Source: Norana najaformis | Lineage: Eukaryota > Annelida > Clitellata > Crassiclitellata > Hormogastridae | Assembly: GCA_964023275.1 (NCBI GenBank) | Contig: OZ029914.1 | Coordinates: 31,689,351 to 31,753,350 of the forward strand | DNA: 64,000 nt | Direction of reading: 5' to 3' | Part shown: one piece after another, positions 24,743 to 36,384 of the stretch | How the letters are laid out: the number at the start of each line of letters is the position of its first letter | How positions within the stretch are numbered: the first letter of the stretch is position 1 | The notes under the pieces: model-generated | What the model was told of the DNA's origin: nothing | The model's database searches: none | Seen by the model: only the letters and a program-made list of their open reading frames with translations | Position numbers and translations under genes: made by a program

Positions 24743-24748
24743 AATAAA
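24743..24748 (+). terminator. Candidate polyadenylation signal of PIP4K2
   Basis: An AATAAA hexamer lies 335 bp after the stop codon and is the first canonical signal downstream. Actual use cannot be read from sequence alone. Confidence 0.55.
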
Positions 24749-27741
24749 AGACATTCCACCTAGGAATGTGTTTTGAGTGCTATACTTGGGCAAGTGCTTC
24801 TTGTGCAGTGATAGAACATAGATGGGAAATTACTTTGAATGCATCACATGAAAGGTGCTTCTGTAGTGGTATAATACAGATGGGCAAATAGTTTGGGAGC
24901 ATTGGATTGGGGGTTCTTAGTGGTAGAATAGCAAAGGGCAACTGTTATGGTGGTGTTACACTGGAGGCTCTTACTTAATAGTAGAGCATAGATAGACGAC
25001 AAGTTCGGGATTACTGGGCATCTTAGGCAGATGTGAAAATTTGCTATCTAACTGTGCTTTGTCTCTGCTTGCAGTTCTGTTTAGTTTTTGGGATGACTGT
25101 TCCATGTTGCACTTGTTGTTGTGACTTTCTGAGCATCGGATCTTTTTTGTTTGTTTCTAGCTGGACATTTATATAGGCCCTTTTAGTAAACTGTCAAAGG
25201 ACTGGTACAGGGCTGTTTGGCAGTTCTAACAAGGGGCAACATATGATAAGCTGAAATGTTTAAAGAGAATTTTTACCAAAAAGATACCTACTGTATGTCA
25301 GACATGTTTGCACATCAAAGCATAAGGCTGTGAAACCAAAATGTCCGAAGCACTGCCTATGCGGTATGGTTATGATGCCGTTTTTCTTTGCAACTTCTGT
25401 TCCATTTACCATTGATGTCCATATATGTTTGCATGATTTGAAAGCATCTGTATGTTCTTGACAGTTTTTTATGGTTTTGTCAGATGTTATCCTGCACCGC
25501 TTCTGCCCAGTGCTGATAAAGCTACTATATTATCCAACAATCTGAGCTCAAAATGGTTGGTTTGTAGAATATCTGAAACCACGTTGAGGGGTCGTCACTG
25601 CCTAGGATGAAATGAAATCACATCCAGTGTAGTTGAAGTGATCTTTGCCCTTTTATCATTGAGTCATCGTTGCCACCTGAATTGGTTGATTCATGTCGTT
25701 TGCATGAAAAACAGTTTACTGTTATTTAAATTGGAATGCAATCTAGGAAATTACTTCATAGTAAGGTAATATAAGTCTGTATTTTTCTGTTTTTGAATAT
25801 TTATTTACACTTGTGTATTGGCTGTGAAACTTCGTTAACGAACCACATGCAGTTAAAAGTTGAAACACTGATTTAGTTATTATGCTGTTCTGCTTGAATG
25901 AGACTCTGAATGTTTTTGTGAAAATTTGATGTCTGTGGGAGACTATAGCAAACTATCTTCAACAACAAAGGTCTCATTGTGGTATTATTATTTTGCATTT
26001 ATGTAGCGCTAGTTGATAGTGCTGAACAGTTTTGTGTGAAGGACTTGCTGAAGGTCCCTACACAGTAATCATCCAAGAGGAGGCTTAAACCGGTACTGTA
26101 CACATTTCAAGCTGAGGGCTTTATCTAACAGGTTGCCATTCTTCACATGGTCCATCATTTGAGTCCTTTGCTCAAAGTGTGCTGGACCCTTGCTATAAAG
26201 CGGGATTCGCAATCCACATCGAGTACTGCATTATGGTGCGGGCCGCCTTAAATTGAAATGGTATTTTCTGACCGTGTGCATGTCTAGGTAGCTGTGTATT
26301 TGCGGGTTGTAGTTGGCTAACAAAAGCATTAGGGCTTGCAAGGTATGGTCACAAAAAACAAGTCTACAAGATACTCATATTGGGTGTCATTGATCTTCTG
26401 AAGGCTGCCAGAAAATTCCATTTAAATTAAAATTGTGTTTTGGAATAAAAGCGATTTTTAAATAAATTCAGTTGAATTCTTTGTAGATAACCAGTGTGCA
26501 TAAGTAACTTTGGGATCCATGGCTGTGACCGCATCTTACCCGAACTCTCATTATATCAACACTTGTTATAACAAGATTGCAGTGTGTAACAAGTCATTGC
26601 TGTACGTTTGTATATATTTTTTGTATCTGAACTTGAAAATGCATCTTATTTAAAGTCTCCCATACCCCAGAATCTTTGGGAGGTACTCGAGCAACAAACA
26701 TAAGAACACTGAAATTAAGAATTGCAGTTTTCTTTTGGGTCATGCCAGTACCGAATTTTATTGCTTGGTGACAGTGGCAGCTGCGTACGAACATCCTGAA
26801 TGTTTAACTGAATCTAGGTAGCTAAGCATTTTTCCATTGTCTCCAAAATGCAAAGCTGTGTGTGTGTGGTCCAGCAAAGTCGGTGTGGACAGTCTGTTCT
26901 GTTGCTTCTCATTTTGTGTCTCAGTTTGCTGTGGTTTCAGAACTTCTGAGCATTCTTTTGAATTTTTACATTGATTTCTATAATGTTTGCATTATGAGAG
27001 CTGCTAATATTGTCTCGATATTAAGAATACATGATATTTCTTCATGATCGCTAAGGCTTCTCTTGGCATCTTTGTTGCTGTTGTAATTATAAGTTTTCCA
27101 TTTATTCGGTTTTATATCTGTAGTAACTGGATGATTTATAATACGAAATATGGTGTTTAAAGAACATTTTTGTTATGAGGTGGTCTTACCTGTATTTTGA
27201 GGACCAGATATTGAATTACAAAACTAGCTAGCACAGATCAAATTTTCAGTTACTAATCTTGCTTTCAAGTTGATTTGCTCAATTGGATTGTGTCAGTTTT
27301 CTTTTGCACCTGTATATTTTAAAAGTTCTGCATACCCACATTCATGCATTAATTAATTAGTGCATATTAATTGATTAGCTCACAGTTCTTTAAAAAACAG
27401 TTATCTTGAAATTGTTAAGTCTGCTAGAGAAAGACATTTGTGAGAAGCCTAAAAATGCATGCATACCTCTGCAGCAACCTTTGAAGCCATCAAAATCAGT
27501 AACGCAGAGGCTCTGCTATTTTATCATGGTTTATTTTTTAATACAGCATACTGGAACATAGAAACAATCTGGACTAAGATTTTCTTCATCGTGTAGTGAG
27601 TAGAAGTTGGATTGATGTTGTTTTGTCTGTCATCAAAAGAACGTAAAACCCTTGACCATTGCCACTTTGGACTACAGCCCACTGGGGGCATGATTAAACG
27701 AATGTGACTTTCTGTAGTCCTTCAGTACCAAGATCTATGGA

Positions 27742-28010
27742 ATGGATGCCAAGTTAAATTTTTTCTTCCAGCGTTGCTTTCAGTTAGCTGTAACTCTGCC
27801 AATGCAGTGTATAACAAACATTCATTGCGGAACGGATGCCGAGTTAAATTTTTTCTTCCAGCGTTGCTTTCAGTTAGCTGTAACTCTGCCAATGCAGTGT
27901 ATAACAAACATTCATTGCGGAACGGATGTCGAGTTAAATTTTTTCTTCCAGCGTTGCTTTCAGTTAGCTGTAACTCTGCCAATGCAGCTTATAACTTACA
28001 TTCATGACAG
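27742..28010 (+). repeat. 90-bp tandem repeat, 3 copies
   Basis: Units containing AGTTAAATTTTTTCTTCCAG start at 27751, 27841 and 27931 (period 90). Since 90 is divisible by three, each frame that is open in one unit stays open through all three. This explains the repetitive ORFs on both strands. No host gene is implied. Confidence 0.92.
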
Positions 28011-29043
28011 CTGGGGCCTTGCTTCTCGGTGTACACTGTGTACTGATTCCTCCTTTCATGTTGAGTCTTTCTAAACCGGAAGTTTATGTTGACCTTGTTG
28101 TTTTCCAGAGCAGTGAAGGGAATAGTTTAATGCTTTTGGGCACAAAGTTTATGACTTGTGTCCTTTTAAAACCCACAGCTGCTGCTGTTTTACTGGGTTT
28201 AAGTTTAGCCCCTTAAATGCTATTGATTGGCTTGCATTGGGATGGGATTTAGGCAGGAAACTCAGAAACCCCTTCATGAGTGGGGCTTAGTATGAAGCCT
28301 TTAAAAATTGTATCAAGATATTTATTCTGTATTTAACTTCACGAAGTCATATTAATTGGGCGTACAGTCTTAAAATCTATGTTAATGTACTTTTATATTC
28401 CCGGACATTTTATTTGTTACAATATTTATTAATGGTCACTTTGTTGATTTCTCATTCAGTGGGAAAACAGGCATCTGAAGAAATTCTATTGTATAAATGC
28501 CCTGTTTAGATCCTTTGGTTTATGAGGGGAGACAGTTTGATCTGATGTTTGGGAGGATTTAATCCCTAAAACTGTAACTGTTAATGTAACTGTTTACAAA
28601 CTGGAGAATTTAATTCGAGTCTCACTTGGTGAATTCTGTGTCAGTCATTCCAGAGTTTTAATATGTGTACAGCCTGAATGTGTTGTTAATAATGATGTTT
28701 GTGTTAATTGCTTCTTTGATGATGAATCTCGTTTTTCGTCAACAGATTTGCTTACTTGTCCAGCTTTGTGTTCTTTTGCACATGTCAAATTGCAAAGACT
28801 TTCTGAAATAACGTAGCAGATTATTATTTAGGGTAATAATTAAGACATTAAATGATGTAAGTAATTAAGATATTAATTAATTACTTGATGTGCGACATAG
28901 TCATCTATTCAACTTTATTCTTGTAATCAAAGGATTTTTAAAATATATGTGGAACTTGTTTCTTTAAATGTTACTGCAGTTGTCGTCATCATTGCAGTTC
29001 ATCAGCATTAACTGCTGTTGCTGTTCAAGAGTCTGTGGCATTG

Positions 29044-29325
29044 CTGCTGGTGCTGTCTGTCTGTCTCTGTCTGCCTCTGTCTGACTGTCTGCCTGTCTCT
29101 GTCTGTCTGTCTGTCTCTGTCTGCCTCTGTCTGTCTGTCTTTCTCTATCTGTCTCTGTCTGCCTCTGTCTGTCTGTCTGAGAAATCTCTGTCTATATTAT
29201 ATGTCTATTGCTCTCCTCACTTTCACCTGTCTTTCATTGTGCCTGTCTCTGTCTGTCAGTTTGTGTGTCTGTTTGTCTGTGTGTCTGCCTGTCTGTGTGT
29301 GTCTGCCTGCCTGTCTGTCCAAATT
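29044..29325 (+). repeat. (TCTG)n-rich microsatellite with TCTGCC variants
   Basis: A long interrupted TCTG/TCTGCC tract is split by a non-repeat island at about 29180-29240. The Cys/Leu/Ser/Val-rich ORFs over it are repeat translations. Confidence 0.93.
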
Positions 29326-29639
29326 GAACCGCTGAAAGCATAAACGGGCAATAGTTTGACTGATTGTCAATTATATACGCGGGTGCAAACAAGTTCTGTC
29401 ATTCTGCCCTGGATCTACCAATCTACTATTCGTTATTGGGTAAAACACAAGCTGTGTGTCAGAGACAAATTGCTCTGTGGTCTGTAAAGTATCGACGTCT
29501 TCAAAACCTACATCCTCCTTAGGAGATGCTCGGTGGTTTTATGTTCCTTTGATGTTGCCGAAAAGGGATGAAACCTTCGGCGATGACGTAGTTAATTTCA
29601 TCCTCGATCCTATCAACGTCATTTCGCAGAACTATTGAA

Positions 29640-29870
29640 TTCTTTGCTGCTGATGCGGCCGTGTTTACGCTATAGATCATGGAAACATGCCCCACATATA
29701 TCTCGGTTCTTCTCTCTGTCCGCGATGACATTATCTGCTCCATGGCCAATGGCAAAGTAACTGCATTGTCTGTCGCCTTTGACACTGTCGACCATCCAAT
29801 CTTGCTCCGTTGCCTTGAGCGCTGGTTTGGTGTATCAATCTGGTCCTAAATTGGATCTAGTCATAATTAT
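29640..29870 (+). mobile_element. LINE reverse-transcriptase fragment (broken)
   Basis: Frame starting near 29709 encodes LLSVRDDIICSMANGK, then VTALSVAFDTVDHPILLRCL and ERWFGVS before a TAA. This matches the reverse-transcriptase palm region of CR1/Jockey-like LINEs, where the consensus is L..LLDLSAAFDTVDH..LL..L....G. Only about 50 codons remain, and upstream frames are disrupted. Confidence 0.8.
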
Positions 29871-29907
29871 CTTATTCCCTGTACTCTACTGCCTACATCA
29901 GTGTGAA

Positions 29908-30147
29908 AGTTTAACACTGGCTTTTTAAGTTTAACACTGGCTTTTTAAGTTTAACACTGGCTTTTTAAGTTTAACACTGGCTTTTTAAGTTTAACACTGG
30001 CTTTTTAAGTTTAACACTGGCTTTTTAAGTTTAGCACTGGCTTTTTAAGTTTAGCACTGGCTTTTTAAGTTTAGCACTGGCTTTTTAAGTTTAGCACTGG
30101 CTTTTTAAGTTTAACACTGGCTTTTTAAGTTTAACACTGGCTTTCAC
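29908..30147 (+). repeat. 20-bp minisatellite, 12 copies
   Basis: The unit TTAACACTGGCTTTTTAAGT repeats without length change from 29911. Copies 7-10 share one substitution (TTAGCACTGG), which points to block expansion of a variant unit. It lies between the LINE fragment and a family A repeat. Confidence 0.97.
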
Positions 30148-30186
30148 ATTGTTGGGTGTGCATGAAGCTTTAAAATTATCAGCATT

Positions 30187-30440
30187 CGTAATCGTTAGCT
30201 CGAGATTTCGGTGGCCAAATAAAGCTAAGTTACGGTGACCAGCTTATTCACGGGCCCTGAGTCAAAACAAAATCGATAGGCAGGAAGGGTTCAGTTCCAG
30301 GTCAAGATCCAAAAGTCGGGCGGGCAGACAGACGGCTTTGGTGAGTGGTGTATGGAACTGGAGTCGAAAGACAAATAAGAGAGGAAGAGGAAGAACCAGG
30401 ATAAGATTTGGCCAATGCAGTATCTCTTGGTTCACTAAAA
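30187..30440 (-). mobile_element. Interspersed repeat family A, copy 4 (long)
   Basis: It carries the CGTAATCG start, GCTCGAGATTTCGGTGG, CCTGAGTCAAAACAAAATCG, GGTTCAGTTCCAGGTCAAGA and the far block GGAAGAACCAGGATAAGAT. It is one of the longest copies, with the longest ones at 39205 and 47430. Confidence 0.8.
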
Positions 30441-31599
30441 TCTCTTACCGAAAGTAAGGTTTATGCCTAATTTTACAATTTGCTTACCAAGTTTTCCAAA
30501 ATGAGTTAGTATCTTTTGCCAGCAGATATTCATGCAAGTCATTAGAAATATACGAAATTTTCACTGATTTCTTGTTTCTAATGGCACACTTATATTCAGC
30601 TTTTGCATCGCTTTTGGTTTCATGTGTTGGACCCTGGCTGGACCGTCCACATGCTTCCCACGGATCAAGAACAACTATGGATTTTATCGTCAAGCAGTTA
30701 GCTCATCACCCTAATATATTTGTTGTGTGATGCGGTGGTTTTCGGACAGTAGCCTAATCATCCACAGCTTGACATAAAGGATCAACAATAGTGTTGTAGC
30801 CTACATGCGCACGTGAACACACAACAACACAGTTTGTATAGATATTAGAGGAGTCGATTTCAGTTAGACACATATTAGTAGTATGATCTGCTCTATCCCA
30901 CCTTTAACTGATTAAAAGTCCCATTGCTGTTTCGTACTGGTTAATTGTTATATATCTACAAGACAACTACTGGGTTTAATCGCTCTTCGTAATGTAATAG
31001 GATTAAAACAACTTTTGAGGTGCACAAAATTCGTAGAAGATACAGAATTAGAGAACAGAGTCGACGTGAAACGATCGAGAGTGCTTAGTATGTTCTACGT
31101 ATTATAACTGAATGCGTTGCCAAGCAACCTATGGCGTGCGGCAGCTAAAGCGGCGGTAGGGATACGTGACAAAGACCTCGATGTCAATGTCAAGACCAAT
31201 GTCAATACAATGACCTTTAAGAACAAGACTTACAATTAAGCGCATACGCGGCAACGACCAACGAATCTGGTTTAGTGAATTACTCAAGTGACAGTTGACT
31301 TTTCTGCGTTCGAATCTCAGACAAATTAAGCCCCTATAGCTTTCGTCATTTCTTCTCCAGACTAGACCAAGACCGAGGCGGTAGCCTTCAAGACCAATTT
31401 TCTCGAGATAAGGCGGTTCCGTAAGACTTCCCATCACTGGGCAGCAGCGACCTTATAAACCTAAGCTTAATTGCATCATACGTGGACCTTTCTCTTTAAT
31501 TTGACTGTAACTAGCACTACTCGCACAGAGGCGTATCAGTCTCTGTATGGCCTATGCAATATTAAAATGCAAATTATGTAGGCCATACACGGTTTTCTA
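30441..31599. other. Non-coding interval
   Basis: No exon, repeat family member or RNA gene was recognised. The minus-strand ORFs at 30484-30693 and 31129-31437 show no family motif. Confidence 0.5.
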
Positions 31600-31745
31600 T
31601 AGCGACCATATGGCCTCGATCCTGCTCATTTATCAGTGAACTGATCGGGTGAGATCCTTCATCACAGCTGCCCGTTTGAATGACCGCCACGCCATTTAAG
31701 GTCCCCGTCCATGGACCGTGCTAGCCCGAGATCAAAATCTCTGAA
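31600..31745 (+). mobile_element. Interspersed repeat family B, copy 3 (most complete)
   Basis: It starts TATAGCGACCATATGGCCTC, continues with a GATCCTGCTCATTTATCA block, then a GATCGGGTGAGATCCTTCA block, and ends at CCATGGACCGTGCTAGCC. It is the best match to the deduced consensus. Confidence 0.8.
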
Positions 31746-32429
31746 ATACAGGGGCTTGGGAGCCATGGTGCCAAAGGCGCCGATGCTCACACAAGTTTCG
31801 ACTCTGTGACGCCGAGGCTGGAGCATGCTCATGCTTTTTGGGCAATGGAAATCTCTACCTATTCTTATAGATTATATCGGATATAACTTATAATTTTATC
31901 TACCTTAGGTCTGTACTTGGCTGAGTTTGGCTCACACAACTTTTAAACACTTCCCATGCCACTGCTGAAATAGTGCAAGATGATATCGCTGACTGGTTTA
32001 ATACGCAACGTTTCAGACCTGCTGGATGGCCGCGTTGATGTTCCTTGAGATGTGATTAAGGCCTAATTGGCGCAAGCATAATTATATGCTTACACATACA
32101 GGCCCAAAATTGTGTAGGCCTACTCATTTCTGGGGTCAAAACCAGTACCAGGATTTTCAGTGCCTGGAGTTACTTAGTGTCGATTCTAGAGTTTTCAATT
32201 ATGGAAACAAGTAGGCCCTATGCGTAGCCTACTCAAAATTCTTCTCCACGTATCTGTATTCGTATGCGTTCACAAAGGCGATTCTCATGAACATCTCTAA
32301 CTTAGGCCTAAATAATTGCCATGCAGATAAAAAGGTCTAAATCCCTCTCGACTAGTCTCCTCTACTCTACTCTTCTCTTCTCTTCTAACCTCTCCTCTCC
32401 TCTTCTGACCTCTCCGGCTCCTCTCGTTG

Positions 32430-32480
32430 CACTATGTATCTTTATATATATATGTATATGTATATGTATATATATATCAT
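32430..32480 (+). repeat. TATATG/TATA-rich simple repeat
   Basis: An alternating TATATATATGTATATG tract follows a CTCTTCT-rich tract at about 32345-32410. Confidence 0.85.
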
Positions 32481-32599
32481 TTCCTCCGTCTTCGCAATAC
32501 GCCGGTGACAGTGTAAGCAGTCAGGCATACGTACGAATCAATTCAGTCCAGCGTGCGATCTTCTTCTTCGGCTGCAAACCTTCTACCCCGTCTCCCAGA

Positions 32600-32645
32600 G
32601 GGCTGCTCAATGGTCTGCAATGCTCCATTAGAATACATTGTTTAC
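32600..32645 (+). mobile_element. Fragment of the SINE found at 37393
   Basis: The phrase ATGGTCTGCAATGCTCCATT followed by AGAATACATT matches the middle of the SINE at 37393 with two substitutions. Its head and tail are not recognisable here. Confidence 0.55.
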
Positions 32646-32844
32646 GAGCTCCATAGGAAATCTTTATGTGTGACACGCAGGCGGTGCTTCCGCTTAACGT
32701 GTCTCCTGCAGAGTAGTAGGGATAGCAGCCGTCAGCGGTCGACTTTGATGCTGACGAAAATTGCGTCCCATAGCAGAGTTCCGCTTCTGATAATCCCATT
32801 GTGCAAACATCTTCGGCTATACTGCGTGAACAGAAATTCTATTC

Positions 32845-33025
32845 TGCGCCTCGACTGTGGATCGCTAGTCTGCCTGCTTGGCTCTTGGCTCTTGACTTGG
32901 TACCAAACCCTTCCCGCCTATCGATTTTGTTTTGACTGAGCGCCTGTGAATAAGCTGGTTCCCGCGACTTAGCTTTCGTTGGGCGCTGTAGAAGTCTCGA
33001 GCTTACGATTACGAATACGATCGCC
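32845..33025 (+). mobile_element. Interspersed repeat family A, copy 5
   Basis: It reads GGCTCTTGACTTGGTACC, then ATCGATTTTGTTTTGACTGA and GCGCCTGTGAATAAGCTGGT, then GGGCGCTGTAGAAGTCTCGA and a TTACGATTACGAATACGAT tail. It lies in the orientation taken as sense. Confidence 0.8.
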
Positions 33026-33149
33026 CTGTTCATCTAGACGCCTGCTGAGTTCAACTGAATGTGCAATTTATGTACGTAATGTATATAGGACATATATGCA
33101 CACAAGCAATACAAGCTAATATACATTGCGTTCTGAAACCAATGGGGGA

Positions 33150-33300
33150 CCTGCACGTGCCGCGCTCCCTTACGACGATGCGAACACATCTTGCTATCTC
33201 GTCCATTAGACCGTCCTTCTGGAACATTCTTCCTGCAGGTGATAATACGTGTGCCTACATTTCCGAGAGACGGTTCAAGAGCCATTTTAACACACATTAG
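33150..33300 (+). mobile_element. Possible LINE C-terminal fragment
   Basis: The frame encodes LTTMRTHLAISSIRPSFWNI, then LPA and later FKSHFNTH. The S..FWN.LP and FK..F order echoes the C-terminus of LINE ORF2. It is too short and diverged for a firm call. Confidence 0.4.
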
Positions 33301-33649
33301 AGGAACGCCTTTAAAAACTCCACTTTCAGAGTCTCTCAAAAGCATTGCAGCACTAATTGATATCAACAAGTGCTTATTATGGTAGTTTGAAAATGTTTGT
33401 TCATTCGTACATACGTATGTATACATATATACATTCATATATACATATATATATATATATGGATTTAGCAAGCTCTTTGGGAAAACTTCTTTAGCGATGT
33501 TAAAGTAAATGTCCCGATACGTGCATGAATATGAAAATCTGACAAAATATATGTAAGTATGCACATTACACACTAGTAAAGAATGAATATATTTTGTCTT
33601 GCAGTGAAATAAGACATCAAATATAAATGTAAATATAGGCCTATATGTT

Positions 33650-33765
33650 TTCTATAGCGACCATTAAGCTTCGACACTGCCCATTTTTCCATGACTTTAT
33701 CGGGTGAGATCCTTCACCACCGTTGCCTGTTTGAATGGACACCACGCCATTTTAGGCCCCCATGT
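33650..33765 (+). mobile_element. Interspersed repeat family B, copy 4
   Basis: The start TATAGCGACCATTAAGCTTC and the blocks ATCGGGTGAGATCCTTCACC and CACCACGCCATTTTAGGCCC match the copies at 2098 and 31600. Confidence 0.75.
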
Positions 33766-34110
33766 ACGTTTGGGTAGATAAGGTAATGTAATCTTTGAGG
33801 CTCTTTAGAAATTGTAACGTTCTCATTCGGTGTAATGTAGCTTATGCGAAATCTAGTATGTACCGTACTTGAAAGACATTATTAAATGATTTGCATCAAC
33901 CTACAATCCGAGAGCAATGTTCTTTCTTTCCATTCCTAAGCTGTTTGGACGATGGTCTATGGCTATCCGTGTAGTGTATCACACTACGTAAATAGCCTAT
34001 AATCTACGGAGTTTGCCAGTCATTCTTAAGTTATTCCATATCCCAAAGCACGCATATACTACTCTATTTTCGGTTTTTATATCTCTACTTATATTTTTAT
34101 ATGTATGCGT

Positions 34111-34262
34111 GTCTGTATACATTACACTGGATCACAACGATTTTGCTACTGAAAGTAATGCATATGCCTTATATTGATTCAAATGTGCTGATTCCAAATA
34201 TGAAGTCAGAATCTGCCCAGCACGTCTAGATTTTAAGTTATGCATGCATTCAAGTAATGACG
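34111..34262 (+). repeat. Left inverted repeat of the 34-36.5 kb element
   Basis: Its reverse complement matches the right arm in at least three blocks. The outer block is ACACTGGATCACAACGA (34124-34140). The middle block is GCTGATTCCAAATATGAAGT (34187-34206). The inner block is GCACGTCTAGATTTTAAG. The blocks occur in the same order and near-equal spacing in both arms. Confidence 0.85.
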
Positions 34263-34415
34263 TAAGGACTCGTTTTCGGTTATGTCTGTACATTCTGTTG
34301 TATGTGTCTCCACGATTGCTGCCAGTGATACGTGCATGCCTGCAAGTGTCGCCCGAAATATTCCTAGCAGCAAGCCTGCAGCAGCCGCTAGACATGATTA
34401 TGCATGTCAGCGAGC

Positions 34416-34444
34416 TGACGTCAGCATCAATACCAGTATATAAG
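34416..34444 (+). promoter_or_regulatory. Candidate promoter of the element: CRE-like site and TATA box
   Basis: A perfect palindromic TGACGTCA (34416-34423, the cAMP-response-element consensus) lies 13 bp before TATATAAG (34437-34444). The ATG follows at 34516. The spacing is plausible for a core promoter. Activity is inferred, not shown. Confidence 0.55.
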
Positions 34445-34515
34445 GCGAGATTGCGTAGAACGAATGTGAAGTTTTCTTAAATAGCTGTAGCTAGTGTGTG
34501 AGATTTAATTTTGAA

Positions 34516-36188
34516 ATGAATAGGCGAGGCTGTGTTAACCATCCAGACAATTTTTGCTATGTTTGTGGTAAATATACTCTTTGTGACCAGCGCAAGAAGT
34601 TAACTAAGAGAGTGATGATTGCTTACAAGTATTATTTTGGATGTCAAATCGGAGACGAGGATAAAAGTTGGGCACCTCATGTCTGCTGCACCGTGTGCTA
34701 CTCTGGGCTTACACAGTGGCTGAATGGCAAAAGGAATTCAATGCCGTTTGCTGTGCCTATGGTGTGGCGCGAGCCAAGAAATCATCATGCAGACTGTTAT
34801 TTCTGCATTACTAAAGTTGCTGGATTTTCGAAGAAAAATAAGTCTAAAATCGTTTATCCTGATTGCGAGTCCGCTCTAAAGCAAGTGCCGCATGATGAAG
34901 AGAATCCAGTACCATTTCCGCCTGCTGCGGGTGCTGATGAAACGGACAGTTCTGATGGTAATACAGAAGATGACGTTACTGTTTATGAATCCAGTGATCA
35001 AGATTTGGAAGAGGGTAGGCCGCATTTGATAAGGCAAGGTGAGTTAGATGATCTGGTGAGGGATCTATCTTTGTCAAAGGAGAAATCTGAACTGTTAGCC
35101 TCCAGACTACGGGAGTGGAACTTGCTTCAAAAAGGTACCACAACATCACACTTCCGTTATCGTCACAAACAGTTAGCTACATATTACAAACTGGAAAATG
35201 AGATCTGTTTCTGTACTGACGTGAACGGTCTCATGCTGAATTTAGGTTGCGATTACGTTCCTGATCAGTGGAGACTGTTCATAGATTCCAGCCAAGCGAG
35301 CTTGGAAGCTGTGTTGGTGCACAATGGTAACGAAAAGCCGTCTGTTCCTGTAGCCCACGCTGTAGGACTCAAAGAGACATATGATTCAATGAAACTCATT
35401 TTGAAAGTGATCAACTAATCAGACCACAAATGGAACATCTGTGCGGACCTCAAAGTGGTAGCACTTATTCTAGGCCTACAGCGGGGTACACAAAACATAT
35501 GTGCTTTTTGTGCTTGTGTAACAGTCGTGAGGACAGCAACCATCACAAAGTGAAACTGTGGCCTCCTAGATCTGAGCACATTGTTGGTCGGCACAACGTG
35601 CAACACGAACCATTGGTTCATCCATTGAAAGTGTACTTACCACCACGTCACATTAAACTGGGCCTCATGAGGAATTTCGTAGTGGCAATGGATCGTACTG
35701 GACAAGGCTTCCAGTATCTGAGAGATAAATTTGGAGCCGTCAAAACTGATGCTAAGCTGAAGGCTGGAATTTTTATTGGGCCAGAAATCCGCGAACTAAT
35801 GCATGATACTGTATTTAGAACCAAGCTCAACCCACTGGAATTTGCCGCTTGGATTTCATGTACGTTGGCGGTGCAAAACTTCCTTGGGAATCACCGAGCT
35901 GAGAACTATGCTGAACTCGTTAGCAACATGCTAACAGCATATAAGCAACTCGGCTGCCGGATGTCACTAAAAACACATTTCTTACATTCCCATCTGGATT
36001 TTTTCCCACCAAACTTGGGTGATGTAAGCGATGAGCATGGAGAGAGATTCCATCAAAACATCTCCACCTTTGAAGCAAGATATCAGGGCCACTGCAATTC
36101 CAACATGATGGGCGATTACTGCTGGTTTCTGCAGCGGGCAACAGCGGCCACTCACAAGCGCAAGAGCAAGTGTCTAAAACACTTTTGA
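34516..36188 (+). pseudogene. Zinc-finger-type putative transposase or element-encoded protein, broken (about 555 codons)
   Basis: The ATG at 34516 opens MNRRGCVNHPDNFCYVCGKY. A clean frame runs to TAA at 35416-35418 (LKVIN*), continues in the same frame as SDHKWNICADLKVVALILGL, then shifts near 35480 into the frame of YTKHMCFLCLCNSRED, which is open to TGA at 36188. So one stop and one frameshift interrupt an otherwise continuous protein. The N-terminus has Cys/His pairs like zinc knuckles (CYVC, CCTVC, HHADCYFC). The middle is acidic, then comes a leucine-rich helix. Acidic residues in WRLFIDSS, CADLK and EHGERFHQ could form a DDE/D-type triad, but this is inference. From memory, similar uncharacterised proteins are multicopy in many invertebrate genomes; no search was possible. 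No host function should be assigned. Confidence 0.8.
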
Positions 36189-36384
36189 ACTAGTATAGAG
36201 TTAAGCTAGAGACAAAATTTCGAAATGTATGCTTTCATCTGAGTAACATACATATATTTATATTACATTTAAAAACATATTTTAATTTCAAGTTATAAAA
36301 GAATAACATTTTGTTTCTTGTTATGAATACTCTGAGTTTGCATAATTACGCAGTTATAAGGAAATACTAGTTCTGTAAAGAGTT

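Larger units (their letters stand above)
24409..29040. other. PIP4K2 3' UTR and downstream non-coding DNA
   Basis: The first 340 bp are the likely 3' UTR, up to the AATAAA at 24743. A second AATAAA at 26444 would allow a ~2-kb longer 3' UTR. The DNA is AT-rich, with no recognisable exon on either strand. The only structured element is the 90-bp tandem repeat at 27742-28010. Short ORFs here lack family similarity or splice context. Confidence 0.6.

Noticed and set aside
27722-28074. Three overlapping ORFs with 30-residue internal repeats
   Set aside because: Produced by a 90-bp non-coding tandem repeat whose period is a multiple of three; both strands are open, and no start or splice context was seen.
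29018-29343. Cys/Leu/Ser/Val-rich ORFs of 102-105 aa
   Set aside because: Direct translation of the TCTG-rich microsatellite.
32521-32939. Overlapping ORFs of 92-128 aa on both strands
   Set aside because: They cross a SINE fragment and a family A repeat and have no recognisable motif.
34498-34515. GTG start upstream of the element's ORF
   Set aside because: A GTG start is not expected in an animal gene. The ATG at 34516 gives the natural N-terminus directly before the first Cys pair.
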